A stretch of 64,000 nucleotides of DNA from Paulownia fortunei. Taxonomy: Eukaryota > Streptophyta > Magnoliopsida > Lamiales > Paulowniaceae. Below the pieces are notes generated by a model. That model searched no databases, was not told where the DNA came from, and worked only from the letters and a program-made list of their open reading frames with translations. The translations under genes were made by a program, and so were the position numbers. Location: NCBI GenBank assembly GCA_019321725.1, contig CM033121.1:7378001-7442000 (forward strand), given 5' to 3'. The stretch's first letter is position 1, and every line of letters starts with the position of its first letter. Positions 12,423 to 23,040 of this stretch are shown piece by piece.

Positions 12423-12471
12423 TCAACGGAAAGGCAAAAAAACATATCAAAGTTCAAATTTAACATAAAAC

Positions 12472-12897
12472 ATGTACTACATTGTGAGTAAGTACTTGTT
12501 ACAAATTTTCATCCTTTCAACTTTTGTTTTTCAGGCAACAGCATCGGAGAAACGTTTTTGTCTTTTTACATTGAAATATGCGGTTCATGTTGTCAATAAT
12601 CTTCCTCCAAATTCTCCATCATTATTGTTGCATTGTGCATCAGGGAATGACGATTTAGGAAACCATACGCTTACTGCAAATCAGGATTTTCATTTTGATT
12701 TCTGTATTAATTTTAAAACCTTATTCTTCTGCCATCTTTGGTGGAATGGGAAAAACATTGCTTTTGATGTTTATAGTTATAAATGGCCTACGCAACGATG
12801 TGTTGATGGAGTATGTTATTGGGCAGCAAAGAGTGATGGTATATACCACTCAAAACATTATCCTCCAAAAGATTTAACAAAAGAGTATAGTTGGTAA
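12472..12897 (+). CDS. Self-incompatibility S1-like (SPH) secreted protein, intact copy
   Basis: The 141-residue product belongs to the plant S1/SPH family, named for the Papaver pistil self-incompatibility protein PrsS; most members have unknown roles. Residues 1 to about 25 form a hydrophobic signal peptide (YLLQIFILSTFVFQATAS), so the mature protein should be secreted. Family signatures follow in order: VHVVNNLPPNSPSLLLHC (V38-C55), the SGNDDLGNHTL segment, FHFDFCINF, TLFFCHLWWNG (about 83-93), and the C-terminal C110..C115-Y-W pair. Cysteines are at 30, 55, 78, 87, 110 and 115. The length is normal for the family and the gene is a single exon, as is typical. The ATG is the first after the TATA motif and gives the full signal peptide. 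The gene is duplicated at 23041, where the copy is truncated. There is no transcript evidence here, so expression is unproven. Confidence 0.88.
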   Translation: MYYIVSKYLLQIFILSTFVFQATASEKRFCLFTLKYAVHVVNNLPPNSPSLLLHCASGNDDLGNHTLTANQDFHFDFCINFKTLFFCHLWWNGKNIAFDVYSYKWPTQRCVDGVCYWAAKSDGIYHSKHYPPKDLTKEYSW

Positions 12898-13384
12898 GAG
12901 AAAACTTCTTAATATATGGCTCGAAGTGCTTTTCCCAATCAAGATGGTAAAGTTGATATTCCTTTGTTAAGTTCTGAGGTTGTAATTTCAGAATTCAATT
13001 GCATTTAATAAAATCAGATTTCTATTTTTGTGATTATTTTTATATAAGCAATTAATTTCTCCATCTGGCATTTTTTAATTATTTTACAAATGCAATTTGT
13101 CCGTTTGTCTTGTATTTATGTTCAATTAAAATTGGACTCACATAATTTGTAGATCAGTTCTTTTCTAGATTGTTTAATAACATTTAATTTTGTAATATCA
13201 ATACATCACTTTTTCATGAAGAGAAAAATAGCATTGAATTTTGTGATTGAATGATGTATGAATTTTGTCTTCTTGTGTGTGATGTTTATCTACGTTGGTG
13301 GTGTGAGAAAAGTGTGATTGGGAAAAAGAAAAGATGATTTGTAGCTTTTATTATAAAGAAATGTAGTAGTAAGAAATTGAAATA

Positions 13385-13520
13385 GAGTGAATAAAATTTG
13401 GCAAAACGAAAGCAGAAGTTACTCTGCTAACCTAATAATTGTCTTCTAATGGAGTTATGGCCATCAATTCTCGTGCCCCTTGTCCATTTTTTCTAGTACA
13501 AATTTGCAGGCCAAATTTAC
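13385..13520. repeat. Local repeat family, module P1, copy 4
   Basis: It contains gtgaataaaatttggcaaaa, ctctgctaacctaataattg, gccccttgtccattttttct and aaatttgcaggcc, matching the start of copy 1. It sits inside the SPH duplication block, and its counterpart in the second block is at 23990-24105. Confidence 0.65.
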
Positions 13521-13679
13521 ATTTCTTGTGTGATGTTCATCTTCTTCACACACCAGGTGATATAATATGCAAATCCATTGATTAATTACTTACACTAGGT
13601 CATATATTACAGAAAAGTTGTATACATGGAGATATATTATAGATATATCACAGAAAAGTTCTATACGTTAGGAGATTTA

Positions 13680-13835
13680 GTTCAATGACCATAGAGCAAG
13701 TAAACTTAATTGACTATACTAATCTGGACGGAAAATTGGTAAAAATTTAATTTTACAGTCAAAATTATTTACTTAACCGCCTATATGAACAAAATGGAAG
13801 GAAAAATTAATCATAGTTGGTAAAATTGAGGGAAA
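13680..13835. repeat. Left inverted arm flanking the DUF247 pseudogene
   Basis: The segment containing gcaagtaaactt, gtcaaaattatttactta, gaacaaaatggaagg and agttggtaaaat is the approximate inverse complement of 14835-14953, continuing at 19596-19630 beyond the CACTA insertion. The two arms enclose the DUF247 remnant. They could be the terminal inverted repeats of a gene-capturing DNA transposon or two MITEs in opposite orientation. Confidence 0.55.
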
Positions 13836-13924
13836 AACACAAATATGCAAAAACTTGAAAAACACAAATATGCAGAAACACAAGCTGCAACACTACCTGG
13901 AATTAAAATAAGATCAGAATAAAA

Positions 13925-14843
13925 GAATTTTGGAATTCGTTCTGGGATAGTAGACAAGAGCCAACTGTGCAACAGCGGCAAGAAACTTGAGGATCGACCA
14001 TGGACTATTGAAATAATCCCTCCACAAATTCGCCAACCATTTTTTTAGTACGATGATGATAGTGCCTATTAACATCACAGAACACTTTAGAGTAATAGAA
14101 TCTAGAAGAGGTGAGGATACTTTTCATCAAAGAAACCTATTCATCATTTCCCAACTAGTTTCCAATTATTCCACGACGACGCAGCACTCGACATCGTTGG
14201 AGGTGTTAATAAGGCAATGTCGAAAGAAGGTACTGCTCATATGCAACAAGATTTCAGAGTTGGGCTTCCGTCTCATAGTATATATTCAACTGAGGAATTC
14301 TCAGCACACCACCCACAAACTTAATATCCATCAAGCTGTTGTTGTCTTTGGCCTTTTCGAACTTGATTCCGGCCTCCCGGAGGCCCGAGACAGAATTCAT
14401 ATTCTCCTAGTTGTCAACCCCATTTTTCTTCCTGGCATTTCCCTGTGAGATCGTCTTAGCGAAAGGGAGAACCCAAACATCATGTACTGGACAAAAAAAA
14501 CAATCAATGTTCTTGATCGGTAAGCTCTCGAGCGGAGCTGACAGGTTTAGAAACATCCCTTTGACAAAAAGCGAAGTAAGAGAAATTATGTCATCATTTG
14601 GATCTTCGGTTTTGCTCATGTTGAACAACTGATTCAGGACAAAGAATGGAAGCTGATTCTCAAGCAAAACAATATCGTGCCGCAACTGGCTATTCTTTCG
14701 TGTCTGAATATCGGGTCATCTGGTTCTCTCAACTGCTTCAAACCATGATAGCGAAATAACTCAATAAGGAAGGGAGCATCCATCAACGTAACAAAACACA
14801 TGCTTGCAGATCCAGATTCGTGTTTTTCCCTCCATTTTGCCAA
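13925..14843 (-). pseudogene. DUF247 (UPF0481) family pseudogene, 5' truncated
   Basis: Minus-strand segments match plant DUF247 proteins in order. 14634-14843 has FLIELFRYHG and LREPDDPIF. 14407-14685 has DIVLLENQLPFFVLNQLF. About 14190-14400 has LREAGIKFEKAKD, DIKFVGGVLRIPQLNIYYET and NLVAYEQYLL. About 13925-14100 has the C-terminal VNRHYHH and ANLWRDYFNSPWSILKFLAA region, with the membrane-anchor-like stretch. These segments sit in different frames, with a stop in the EAQL*NL segment, so at least two frameshifts are present. The N-terminal part, normally carrying the VPxxLR and GPYHHG motifs, is missing. DUF247 proteins are plant-specific; two of them are male determinants at grass S and Z self-incompatibility loci, while most are uncharacterised. 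The remnant lies between inverted arms. Confidence 0.85.
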
Positions 14844-14953
14844 CTAAAATTAGTTCCCTCCCATTTTGTCCACATAGCCGGTCAAGTAAGTAATTTTGAT
14901 TGCAAAATTATTTTTTCCGGAATTCCAGTCCACATCAACATAATTGGTTAAGT
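14835..14953. repeat. Right inverted arm flanking the DUF247 pseudogene (split by CACTA)
   Basis: It is the approximate inverse complement of 13757-13835 (ccaactaaaattagttccct, attttgtccacatagccgg, caagtaagtaattttgattg). Its outer part reappears after the transposon at 19596-19630 (agtttacttgtagggg), which pairs with the left arm near 13690-13715. The CACTA element therefore landed inside this arm. Confidence 0.55.
14951..14953. repeat. CACTA target-site duplication, left (AGT)
   Basis: AGT directly before CACTACAAG; matched by AGT at 19593-19595 directly after TTGTAGTG. Three bases is the CACTA-family duplication length. Confidence 0.9.
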
Positions 14954-15636
14954 CACTACAAGAAAAATAGAAAATAGCGATGAAAATGTTATTTCGTCAC
15001 TAAGTTGAATATTTGCGACAATATAACCGTCCCTAAAACTAAAAAAAGTATAATTATTTTTTTTTTTTTTATATTTTATCGACGACATGTCAACACATCG
15101 TCGCTAAATCTAAATGTAATATAACTTTTTTTTAAATTTTAGCGATGAACTGCAGAACCTTCATTGCAAAGATTAAAAAAAATTAATTTTAGCGATGAGC
15201 CGCAGTACATCTCGTCGTTAAAGATAAAAAATATGTAAATTTATATTATTTTTACAATGTTAGCAACGAATATTACTAATTTCATCGCTAAGATTAAAAC
15301 ATGTTAACGAGGGTATAGCAAATTTCGTCGCTAATATTATATTCATATTTTAGCGACGATAGCATTCTATTTCGTCGCTAACTTTGTATTTAATGACGAA
15401 TCGCCATATTTTCATAGTTAAGTATTACATTAGCGACGATAACACAGTGTCGTCGTTAAAAATAATTTCTTTTTCTTTTTTTCATTTAATAATTTTTTAA
15501 TAAACTTAGTGACGATATTTCTATTTCGTCGCTAAGTCTTGAAGCATTTGTATTTTTTAATTGTTAGTGACGAATTGCTTATTCATTGCTAAAAATTAGG
15601 GCTTAATTCACTTTCCCCACTTCTGATTCTCTCTCC

Positions 15637-15930
15637 CCGCTCTCTCTCTCTCTCTCTCTCTCTCTGTTTATCTTCTCTATTTCTACCAGTGATCGTGCAC
15701 CGTCCAGCCAGCTTGCTATCATTTGTTAGCTCACCACCATCAGCTCACCGTCGTTTGCCAGCCACGGTCGTTCTCTCCCACGCACTCTTTCTCTGTTTCT
15801 CTACATCCATTGGCCAACCACCACCGTTCTTCTGCCCGTAGCCACTACCGTCCTTCAGCCTGTAGCCACCACCGTCCAAGCCAGCTCCACCTCCGCTACT
15901 GTTTGTTGTAGCCACCACTGTCCATCACTA
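15637..15930 (+). other. CT microsatellite and proline/histidine-rich low-complexity leader inside CACTA
   Basis: A (CT)n run at about 15638-15666 is followed by CCACC/CCGTC-rich sequence. A 62-codon frame at 15723-15911 is low complexity and resembles no protein I recognise. Given its position before the transposase remnants, it probably belongs to the promoter or leader region of the element. Confidence 0.4.
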
Positions 15931-16653
15931 AGTGAGTTGTTTATTTTGCAAAATTTATTGATGAAAATTCTCTTTTATTATACTTGTAAAGCTTAAAGAA
16001 GTCTTGTATATTGGTTTATTTAATTAAAATGTTGACACCATTGATAGAGAAAATTATTCCCTTGTACCCCATTTGTATACATTGTTGATGTAGAAAAATT
16101 GCAACAAATTTGTCTGTTGTCAAGTATTTTCAAATGTAATCCAGGGTACATATAGATACTACATAAAGATTTTCTTCTCTTTAACTATTTTTCTCCAACA
16201 AGTCTCCAAATTAACCCCAACAGAAAATTCAACATTATCAGCGATTGTTTCTATAGTTTCTTTTAAAACTCATGCACTATATCAAGATATATCTTTAGCA
16301 TATAGCACTCATGTATGGTGGTCTCTCTGTTGAGATTAAAAAATAAAAAGAAGGATATACAGATGGAATATCATGTGGAAACACAATATATTCAATAAAT
16401 AGAACTCAAGATTGTGTATATATATTGGTACAATATGTAAATATATTCACAATCTGTTGCACTAACGCATTGGGAAAAAAAAACCATGCAGAATCTTCCT
16501 AGACCAACCAATGTATTTGATAGTTAGATCATCAAATTACTTTTACTCTATCTAGATTTCTAATTTATCTACAACACCAACGTAGTATGTTTAATTTATT
16601 CGTTATTATTTTACATAGAAAATCTTTGATGGAAAGTCGTAAAAATAACAACT

Positions 16654-17802
16654 ATGTATGTCATGCATATGCATTCACAAACCTTAGACCCCGTAGTAAA
16701 AGATACAATGAGTCAAGGTTTGCACAGTAAAATTTGTTATACTAGCCACCGTCGGTTCTTACATTTGAAGCACTCTTGGCGTATAAACAAAAGTTTTAAT
16801 GGAAAGTTTGAAAACGAAGGCCTACCTCGAACCTTTAGTGGTCGTGGGATTTTAACGAAGTAAGATGCATTACCTGAAGTGACATTGAGTAAACATCCTA
16901 CATTGATCGAAAAATGAAAGCGTTCGGTTGGTGATACGAATTGGGTAAAGAAGTCATTTTTCTTTGAGTTAGAGTACTGGTCAGACTTGAAGTTGAGACA
17001 TGATATGGATGTCATGCACATTGAGAAAAATATTTGTGATGCTCTGGTCGTTACGTTGTTGAGTTTAGAAGAAAAGTCGAAGGATACAGTCAAAGCTCGG
17101 TTAGACATGCAAGATATGGGTATAAGGAGTGAATTACACCTAAAACAGAGTGGGGATAGAGTCACTAAACTACATACGAGTAATACCTTTACTTTGGAAT
17201 AAAGACGTGAATTTTGTCATTTTTACAATCTGTGAAGTTTCCCGATGGTTATGCAACAAATATTTCAAGGAATATGAATGTGAATGTGAATGATGGGAAG
17301 TTATATGGGTTAAAGCAATTGTCATACGGAAGTTTTTACATAAGGATATATGTGACACAGTTGTTGAGTTATGTAACTTTTTCAAAAAAACTCACTTCAA
17401 GAACTTTACATGTTGATTTGAGTAAAATGGGAGGGGGATATAGTATTCATTTTATGCAAGATGGAACGAATAGTTCCTCCGGCATTTTTTAACATTGTGG
17501 CTCACTTGGCAGTTCATTTACCATGCGAGACCATATTAGCTGGACCGGTTTCATCATGGTGAACGTATCCTTTTGAACGGTATTTGGGAACACTTAAGAA
17601 GTATGTTCGCAATAAGGCAAGACTCGATGAGTTTGCAGCGCTCCAAGTGACTGATTGGAGAAATATTACAAAGAAAGAGAAGCGGTCTATTTTTGATTGG
17701 TTATCGGTTAATATAAGTATTCAAATTGTATTTATCAGTTTAATTCTATTTTATATGTTAAATGTTGAAATTATTTTTCTTTATATGATATATTTACTGT
17801 AG
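16654..17802 (+). pseudogene. CACTA tnp2-type transposase with DUF4218 region, degenerate
   Basis: Three successive frames match the plant CACTA transposase. 16654-16863 has ICYTSHRRFLHLKHSW and KSFNGKFENEGLPR (family: CYMGHRRFL...FNG..E....P). 16987-17202 has LRHDMDVMHIEKNICDAL, then KARLDMQDMGIRSEL, the highly conserved LRHNLDVMHIEKNV block. 17214-17800 has LQSVKFPDGYATNISR, then VPPAFFNIVAHLAVHLPC and YPFERYLGTLKKYVRNKARL, the DUF4218 region. Frameshifts and stops (for example before YPFERYLG) separate the blocks. The N-terminal part of the transposase is not recognisable. It is not functional. Confidence 0.9.
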
Positions 17803-18264
17803 ACTTTGGTACAGGACCAGAGTCGGTTAGGAATGAGGCCAATAAACTAATGACTGCCTGATGCCACAACCACCGCCAAAAGATACACAGATATTACAAG
17901 AGCATCACACACTTATCTTGGGATGATCGATTAAAATAAATGCCCAATGATTTGTGTGAGACTTCAGCAGTTTTGGAGTATTTGTGCAGATTGTTTGAGT
18001 CTAATGAATTTAAGGTAATAGTATTTAACCTTGTTTTAGCTAAAATAGTGGCTAAATGAGGTACTATGTATTGCACTTGGTCACTCATCTACTATCACCA
18101 TATTTACTATTTTTTGTTTCTTTACTTAGATGTATTTAAGTCTCTTAAGTATCTTAGTAATTTGGTGAAAACATGAAGAACTTATATAGTTATGTAACTT
18201 AATTAAATCTTATATTTAGTATTAATTAACTTTTTTATTACAAATTATTTTATTTTTTTTGCAG

Positions 18265-18870
18265 AAACGGTCAAAAATCAACTCCACAAATCATGCTAAG
18301 TTGTCATACAATCATCATGGAGGTTGAAAGTCCTTTCTGCAATATAGTTACGACAGTATAAGTGTAAACTATTTAGTTTCAATGAAATTATTATTTGTCT
18401 TTAATGAAACACACTATAGCTCTATGAAAGGCTGGATAGGAGAGAGATCTGAGAGTGCATATGTAAGTATTGAATACATTTAGTTGTTTTGGTTCGTGAA
18501 GATTTTGAACTATATATTTTAGTTTTTAACATATTTATTGATTTTAGGATGAGATGGTGCGACTTCGATAGGAGTGTCGATATACACAGACTTAGACTCA
18601 GACAAATATTGAGGATGACGCTCACAATTTGGATGACATATAGATTGCAGATAGAGTGTGTGATCAGGTCCTCGGTACACGTTTGGGGTACATACATCTT
18701 ACAGACCGATTAATGCACAACTTAGGGAGCAGTTGGAGTCCACACAGAATGAGCTGCGTAGCACTAGGGCTGAATTACAAGCGATGAAGGTCGACCATTA
18801 TGTGATGATCCAGGATTTTGAGAGAATAGCTCCAAGTCTACTACAGTCGCTCTTCTAGCAGCCCCTGTCC
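18265..18870 (+). pseudogene. CACTA second gene (Transposase_24-like) remnant
   Basis: A KRSKINSTNHAKLSYNHHGG-type segment at about 18265-18327 matches the KNRANRAKLPYNHHGG hallmark of the plant Ptta/En/Spm transposase family. A later VLGTRLGYI-like segment near 18665-18695 matches the VLGxRxGY hallmark. The region between has many stops and frame changes. This is the second, DNA-binding-type gene of a CACTA element, in the expected position downstream of the tnp2 gene. Confidence 0.7.
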
Positions 18871-19595
18871 TCCACAGTTATAGTGTAGTTTAAGTATATA
18901 TGATTGTATTTTATTGTATTTTGTTTAATGTGTATATTAGACATTTTATTGTATATATGTTTAATGTGTCGTTTTATTGTATTTAATTTCTTGAATTTTA
19001 ATGGTTGTTGGAAGTTTAATGGTTGTGATTATTGTGATTGAGGTTGTGACTGTTATAGGTTAAACATCAGGTTGCAAAAATATGAGAAAATAATTTAAAT
19101 AACAAAAAATATTAAAAAAATACTGAAAATTAGTGACAAAATTAATCTTTCATCGCTAAAAGGTAATCATATTAGCGACGAATAATTTGTACACTCGTCG
19201 CTAAGTTAGCGATGAAATAAAAAATTTGCCGCCAAAGTAATTTTTTTTGAATAATTTTACAAATTCCGTCGCCAATTTTTTTTATTTTAGCGACGAAGAG
19301 TCTAATTCATTGGTAATGTTAAATTATTATTTTTTATTTAATGACTAAATATTTTTCAATAGTTCGTCGCAATTTTTTATGTTAGCAACAAAAATTATTG
19401 TTTTAGTCGTAACAAAAAATCGTCGCTAATTTGATGACGAAAACGGTCAATTTCGTCGTTACGTGTTGCCGCAATGCTCTTATAACGTCGATATTAACGA
19501 TGAAAATATTCGTTGCAAATATAACTTGGCGATGAATTTTATCAAATTAGTAACAAAATATTTCATCATTAAAAATCGTATTTATTGTAGTGAGT

Positions 19596-21029
19596 TTACT
19601 TGTAGGGGATAATATGATTAAATTTGTGAAAATTTTTTACTTAAAGAACAATACAGTGCTTCTCCCCATCATATCAACATGAATGGGGATGTTCATAGGC
19701 TAGTCACATCATCAAATTATTATTCTCCGTTTACTTCCATGAGCCAATAGCAAAATACATACTTATGTACAATATCTATTATTAAAAGTTATATTTATAA
19801 AACTATTATTTTATACTTAAGTTGAATTTATTCAATAAAAAATTTCTTATTTGAATAATTATTACAATTATTATATTTAATAACGAATTTTTTCTTTTGA
19901 AATAATTGAAATAATACTATTTATCATTATGTTTTTAATAATCTTTAATACGTTTTTATAATCATTTAATATTTTAGAATTTAATATTCAATTTACATTT
20001 AATATTAAAATTCTTGAATAGTTATAATAACTATTACTAATAGTTATTATGTTATATATATGTATATATTATTTTACACTTAAGTTCAATTTATTCTTGA
20101 AAAAGTTTGCATTATTTAAATTATTATATTTAATAAGGAAATTAAAAACTTAATATATATATATATATATTCAATAAGTATATTTACTAAGTATTTACTC
20201 ATATGTATTTCTAATATTTGTATTGTCCAATAATATGTTTAAAACTTTCATATTCATTTTATAGTTAATATTAAGAACTTTTAATAGTTATAAAACTTTT
20301 ATTAATTGTTATATTATTAATTAATTTAAATTATTAATAATAATGAAATTTAATTTGAAAAATATATATTAGATATAATTTTATTAATTATTTACTGATA
20401 TTATTTTTAATAATTTATATCAAATAGAATGTTTAAATTTTAATATTACAAATAAAATTAAACTAAATATAAAAAAAAATTGTGAGGCAAGGTGTTCCTC
20501 CATTGATCAAGAATTTCGATTCTATATTACCGGTTCCAAATTAGATGAATGTTATTCAGTTTCACCACCAAAATAAGGAGAATTGGATTTTTTCTTTTTT
20601 TATTAATTTTCGTAAAATCATAATTATTGATACGGGCCTTTGTGTCTTGTTTGCCCTAACATTCCTTATTTGGAGCTGGCACAATTTGCGTTGGACTATC
20701 TGGACACATACTTCATAAAATGGTTCATGGATCATATTTCGAACTTGGAACGAGCATGAAAAAATCAATTCAAAACAGAGAAATGAGTTTATTGTCTCAA
20801 TTAGATCTTGAAATGAATCAACAAACTCACTTTATGAGGAAGCCAACTAATCTCTCGAGAAAATTTAAAAAAAAAATATTAAAAAAAATCTGAAAGTGTT
20901 ATGTACGGTGACACTTTATTATAGATATAAAATTATTTTGATTTAGTAGGTGTTTTATGAATTTTTTAATTTTTTTATAATATTCAAATAAAAAAGCCAA
21001 GGAAATGGGGCAATATGAAATTACAATGG
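19596..21029. other. AT-rich intergenic spacer
   Basis: After the outer part of the split inverted arm (to about 19630) no gene is recognised. The sequence is extremely AT-rich with many ATTATT/TTAATA runs and a TATA microsatellite at about 20152-20170. A 68-codon minus-strand frame at 20562-20768 has no recognisable features. Confidence 0.5.
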
Positions 21030-21860
21030 AGTGAACAAATTTGCCGAAAAGAAAGCAAAAGGTACTATGCTCACCTAGTAGTCTTTTAGTTCAAATTTGC
21101 AGGCTTTTTTACTATTTGTATGTATTTACTGTAATCTTATGGGCCATTATATTTTTACATCTCAATCAATTGTACATTTTTAATTATCAAAATCCATCAT
21201 GGTGATTTTTACACTTCATGTATGATATTGGTTCACGAGAAGTACTCTTCGCTGCCACTTCAGGCACCACAGCCAATCTCACTTTTGCCACCGTCCAAGC
21301 CACTAGCTACAACTCTTGCAACTTTTAAAACTTTGCGGGTGATTGTCTTTTTCTTTCTTTCTTTCTGTCCTTTTCCCTTATACGTTTTCACTTCTCTCGA
21401 GCCCCTGATTCTTCATTTCTATTGTAGGTAATAGGTATCTTATTTTACTTTATCTATTTGTATTTTGATTGGGTAACATATTTTATGGTCTAGTAATGGG
21501 TTTGTTGCAATGAGAATGTTAGTGCATTCTAGGCTGGAATGTTAATGCTATTAGAATTAGCTAACATAGTTAAATGGATCCGATGGGTTTGTCAAGTTAA
21601 ACCTTTTTTCTTGGGATTTTCAGCCAGGCGGGTTTGGATCCGAAGAAAGACAAGTTGGGTCTAGTCTCAAATCCAGCCAGGAATTGAGTGAACAGGTCTC
21701 AAATTTTGCTGAACTGCCCAAATTCTATCCATTATGATCCTTAATGTTAAATAGGATTATAAGTTACAATAGACAAGTAGGATTATATTATTTATGCTTA
21801 GCCTACAAGTAACAACTTAAGTTTTAAGCAATATTTGACTAATTACAAACTCATCCAAGT
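21030..21860. repeat. Local repeat family, modules P1+P3+P4, copy 5
   Basis: P1 (about 21030-21235) has gtgaacaaatttgccgaaaa, gctcacctagtagtctttta, tttactatttgtatgtattt and catgtatgatattggttcac. P3 (about 21236-21600) has gccactagctacaactcttg, the ctttctttctttctgtccttt tract, cttcatttctattgtagg and tattttatggtctagtaatg. P4 (21750-21860) has gacaagtaggattata and ctacaagtaacaactta. Here the unit leads straight into the second SPH block at 21868, suggesting that P1-P3-P4-SPH is the ancestral duplicated unit. Confidence 0.65.
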
Positions 21861-22984
21861 TTTTTTTTGTGTGGTGTGGGGGCGTAAGTGTAGAGACTAG
21901 AAGGAACAAACTTAAGGAAACTTATGCAGCATCTTGGTGCCTATTGATCTTTTTTATGTTTTAATTCCATACACATTGATCTATAACTACTAATCAATAT
22001 GATAATTAGGGTAAAAACCAAAAGTTATCTCTAATACTACTTGACAAATATATGTTGGTTTCAGTCTTGCAAGTCAACAGTTTATTTGCTCAGTCATAGA
22101 ACATTGTAGGGTTTTTTAACTCACAGAACAAAAGTTACAGTTTCAGCTTTAGGATAGTGTTTTACTGAAAAAAAAAATTATAATATGAAAAAACTTTATG
22201 GTGTTTGATAATAAATGTAATATCTATTTTTTTTTTTTTTTACATACAGAACTAGCATAAAATGTTTAATTTCATGACTTGATCATAATGTATTAATTTC
22301 TTGCATTACATATTTATAATTTTATAACTTTTAACAACTATATATATTCATGACCGCTCGGATTGAGGGAGAGATGCCTGTGAAATCTGTTTTCCTTTAT
22401 CTTTTTTCTTTTTTCTTTTTTTCATTCGTCTTCAATTCGATTGGATTTGCAAGTGTACGTATGGAAATTTCCATAATTATCTCCATCTCCTTCATGAGTT
22501 GATGCTGAAATCTTGTTGCTTTTAGTATGATAAGTAGATAACTTCTTTCTCTTCTCCGTCATAGGTTAATTTTGGAATAAAGGATCTCGTACAATTCACA
22601 CCATCATACTAATAAAATTTTCTTGTTTTCCTGCAACATAAGAACTTGAATTTCCAAATGAAAGTGAATGAAAATTGTCTAATGTAATTTAAAATTTTAA
22701 AATTTCGAGAATTAGAATTGAGGCAAAATTGACTCACTTTTAGTCAAAAATCCCCTTGCTATAATGTACAATATAGATATAAAAAGATTTCTAGATTCAT
22801 ATAATTGCTTGTATTAATCTCATTCAAAATAATTGCCACAATTTGCTCAGTTTCCAAAACCACATTGCTTCTATTAATCGATTACAAAATGGTTGCTTCT
22901 ATAAATTGATTTCAAATTTCCACAATTTGCTCAATTTCCAAAACCAGATTTTTGCAAAGTCGGCCCAAAGCAAATTGTTTAACC

Positions 22985-22991
22985 TATAAAA
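22985..22991 (+). promoter_or_regulatory. TATA box of SPH copy 2
   Basis: TATAAAA about 50 bp upstream of the ATG at 23041, identical to copy 1, so the core promoter has not decayed. Confidence 0.45.
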
Positions 22992-23040
22992 TCAACGGAA
23001 AGGCAAAAAAACATATCAAAGTTCAAATTTAACATAAAAC

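Larger units (their letters stand above)
11300..13645. repeat. SPH-containing duplication block, copy 1
   Basis: This block recurs in direct orientation at 21868-24790, offset by about 10.57 kb. Both copies begin right after a poly-T tract at gtgtggtgtggggg. From 11300 to about 12780 I found only one substitution (C at 11633, T in the other copy). After 12782 substitutions and small indels become frequent. The copies can be followed to about 13645 (acactaggtcatatatta, atggagatatatta). Copy 2 carries an extra ~570 bp at about 24133-24700. Confidence 0.9.
14954..19592 (+). mobile_element. CACTA (En/Spm-type) DNA transposon with both ends, transposase decayed
   Basis: The element starts CACTACAAGAAAAATAG and ends TTTATTGTAGTG, giving terminal inverted repeats CACTACAA/TTGTAGTG. 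It is flanked by AGT on both sides. Both subterminal regions (about 14980-15600 and 19120-19570) are packed with direct and inverted copies of a TAGCGACGAA-like motif, the typical transposase-binding arrays of this superfamily. The interior carries remnants of a tnp2-type transposase with DUF4218 and of a Transposase_24-type second gene, both broken. Its length is 4639 bp. It could be mobilised only by a related active transposase supplied in trans. Confidence 0.95.

Noticed and set aside
12695..12877. 60-codon frame overlapping SPH copy 1 (and 23264-23446 in copy 2)
   Set aside because: It is an out-of-frame shadow of the SPH coding sequence; the family signatures are in the other frame.
14053..14448. 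131-codon plus-strand frame
   Set aside because: The DUF247 similarity is on the opposite strand; this is its shadow.
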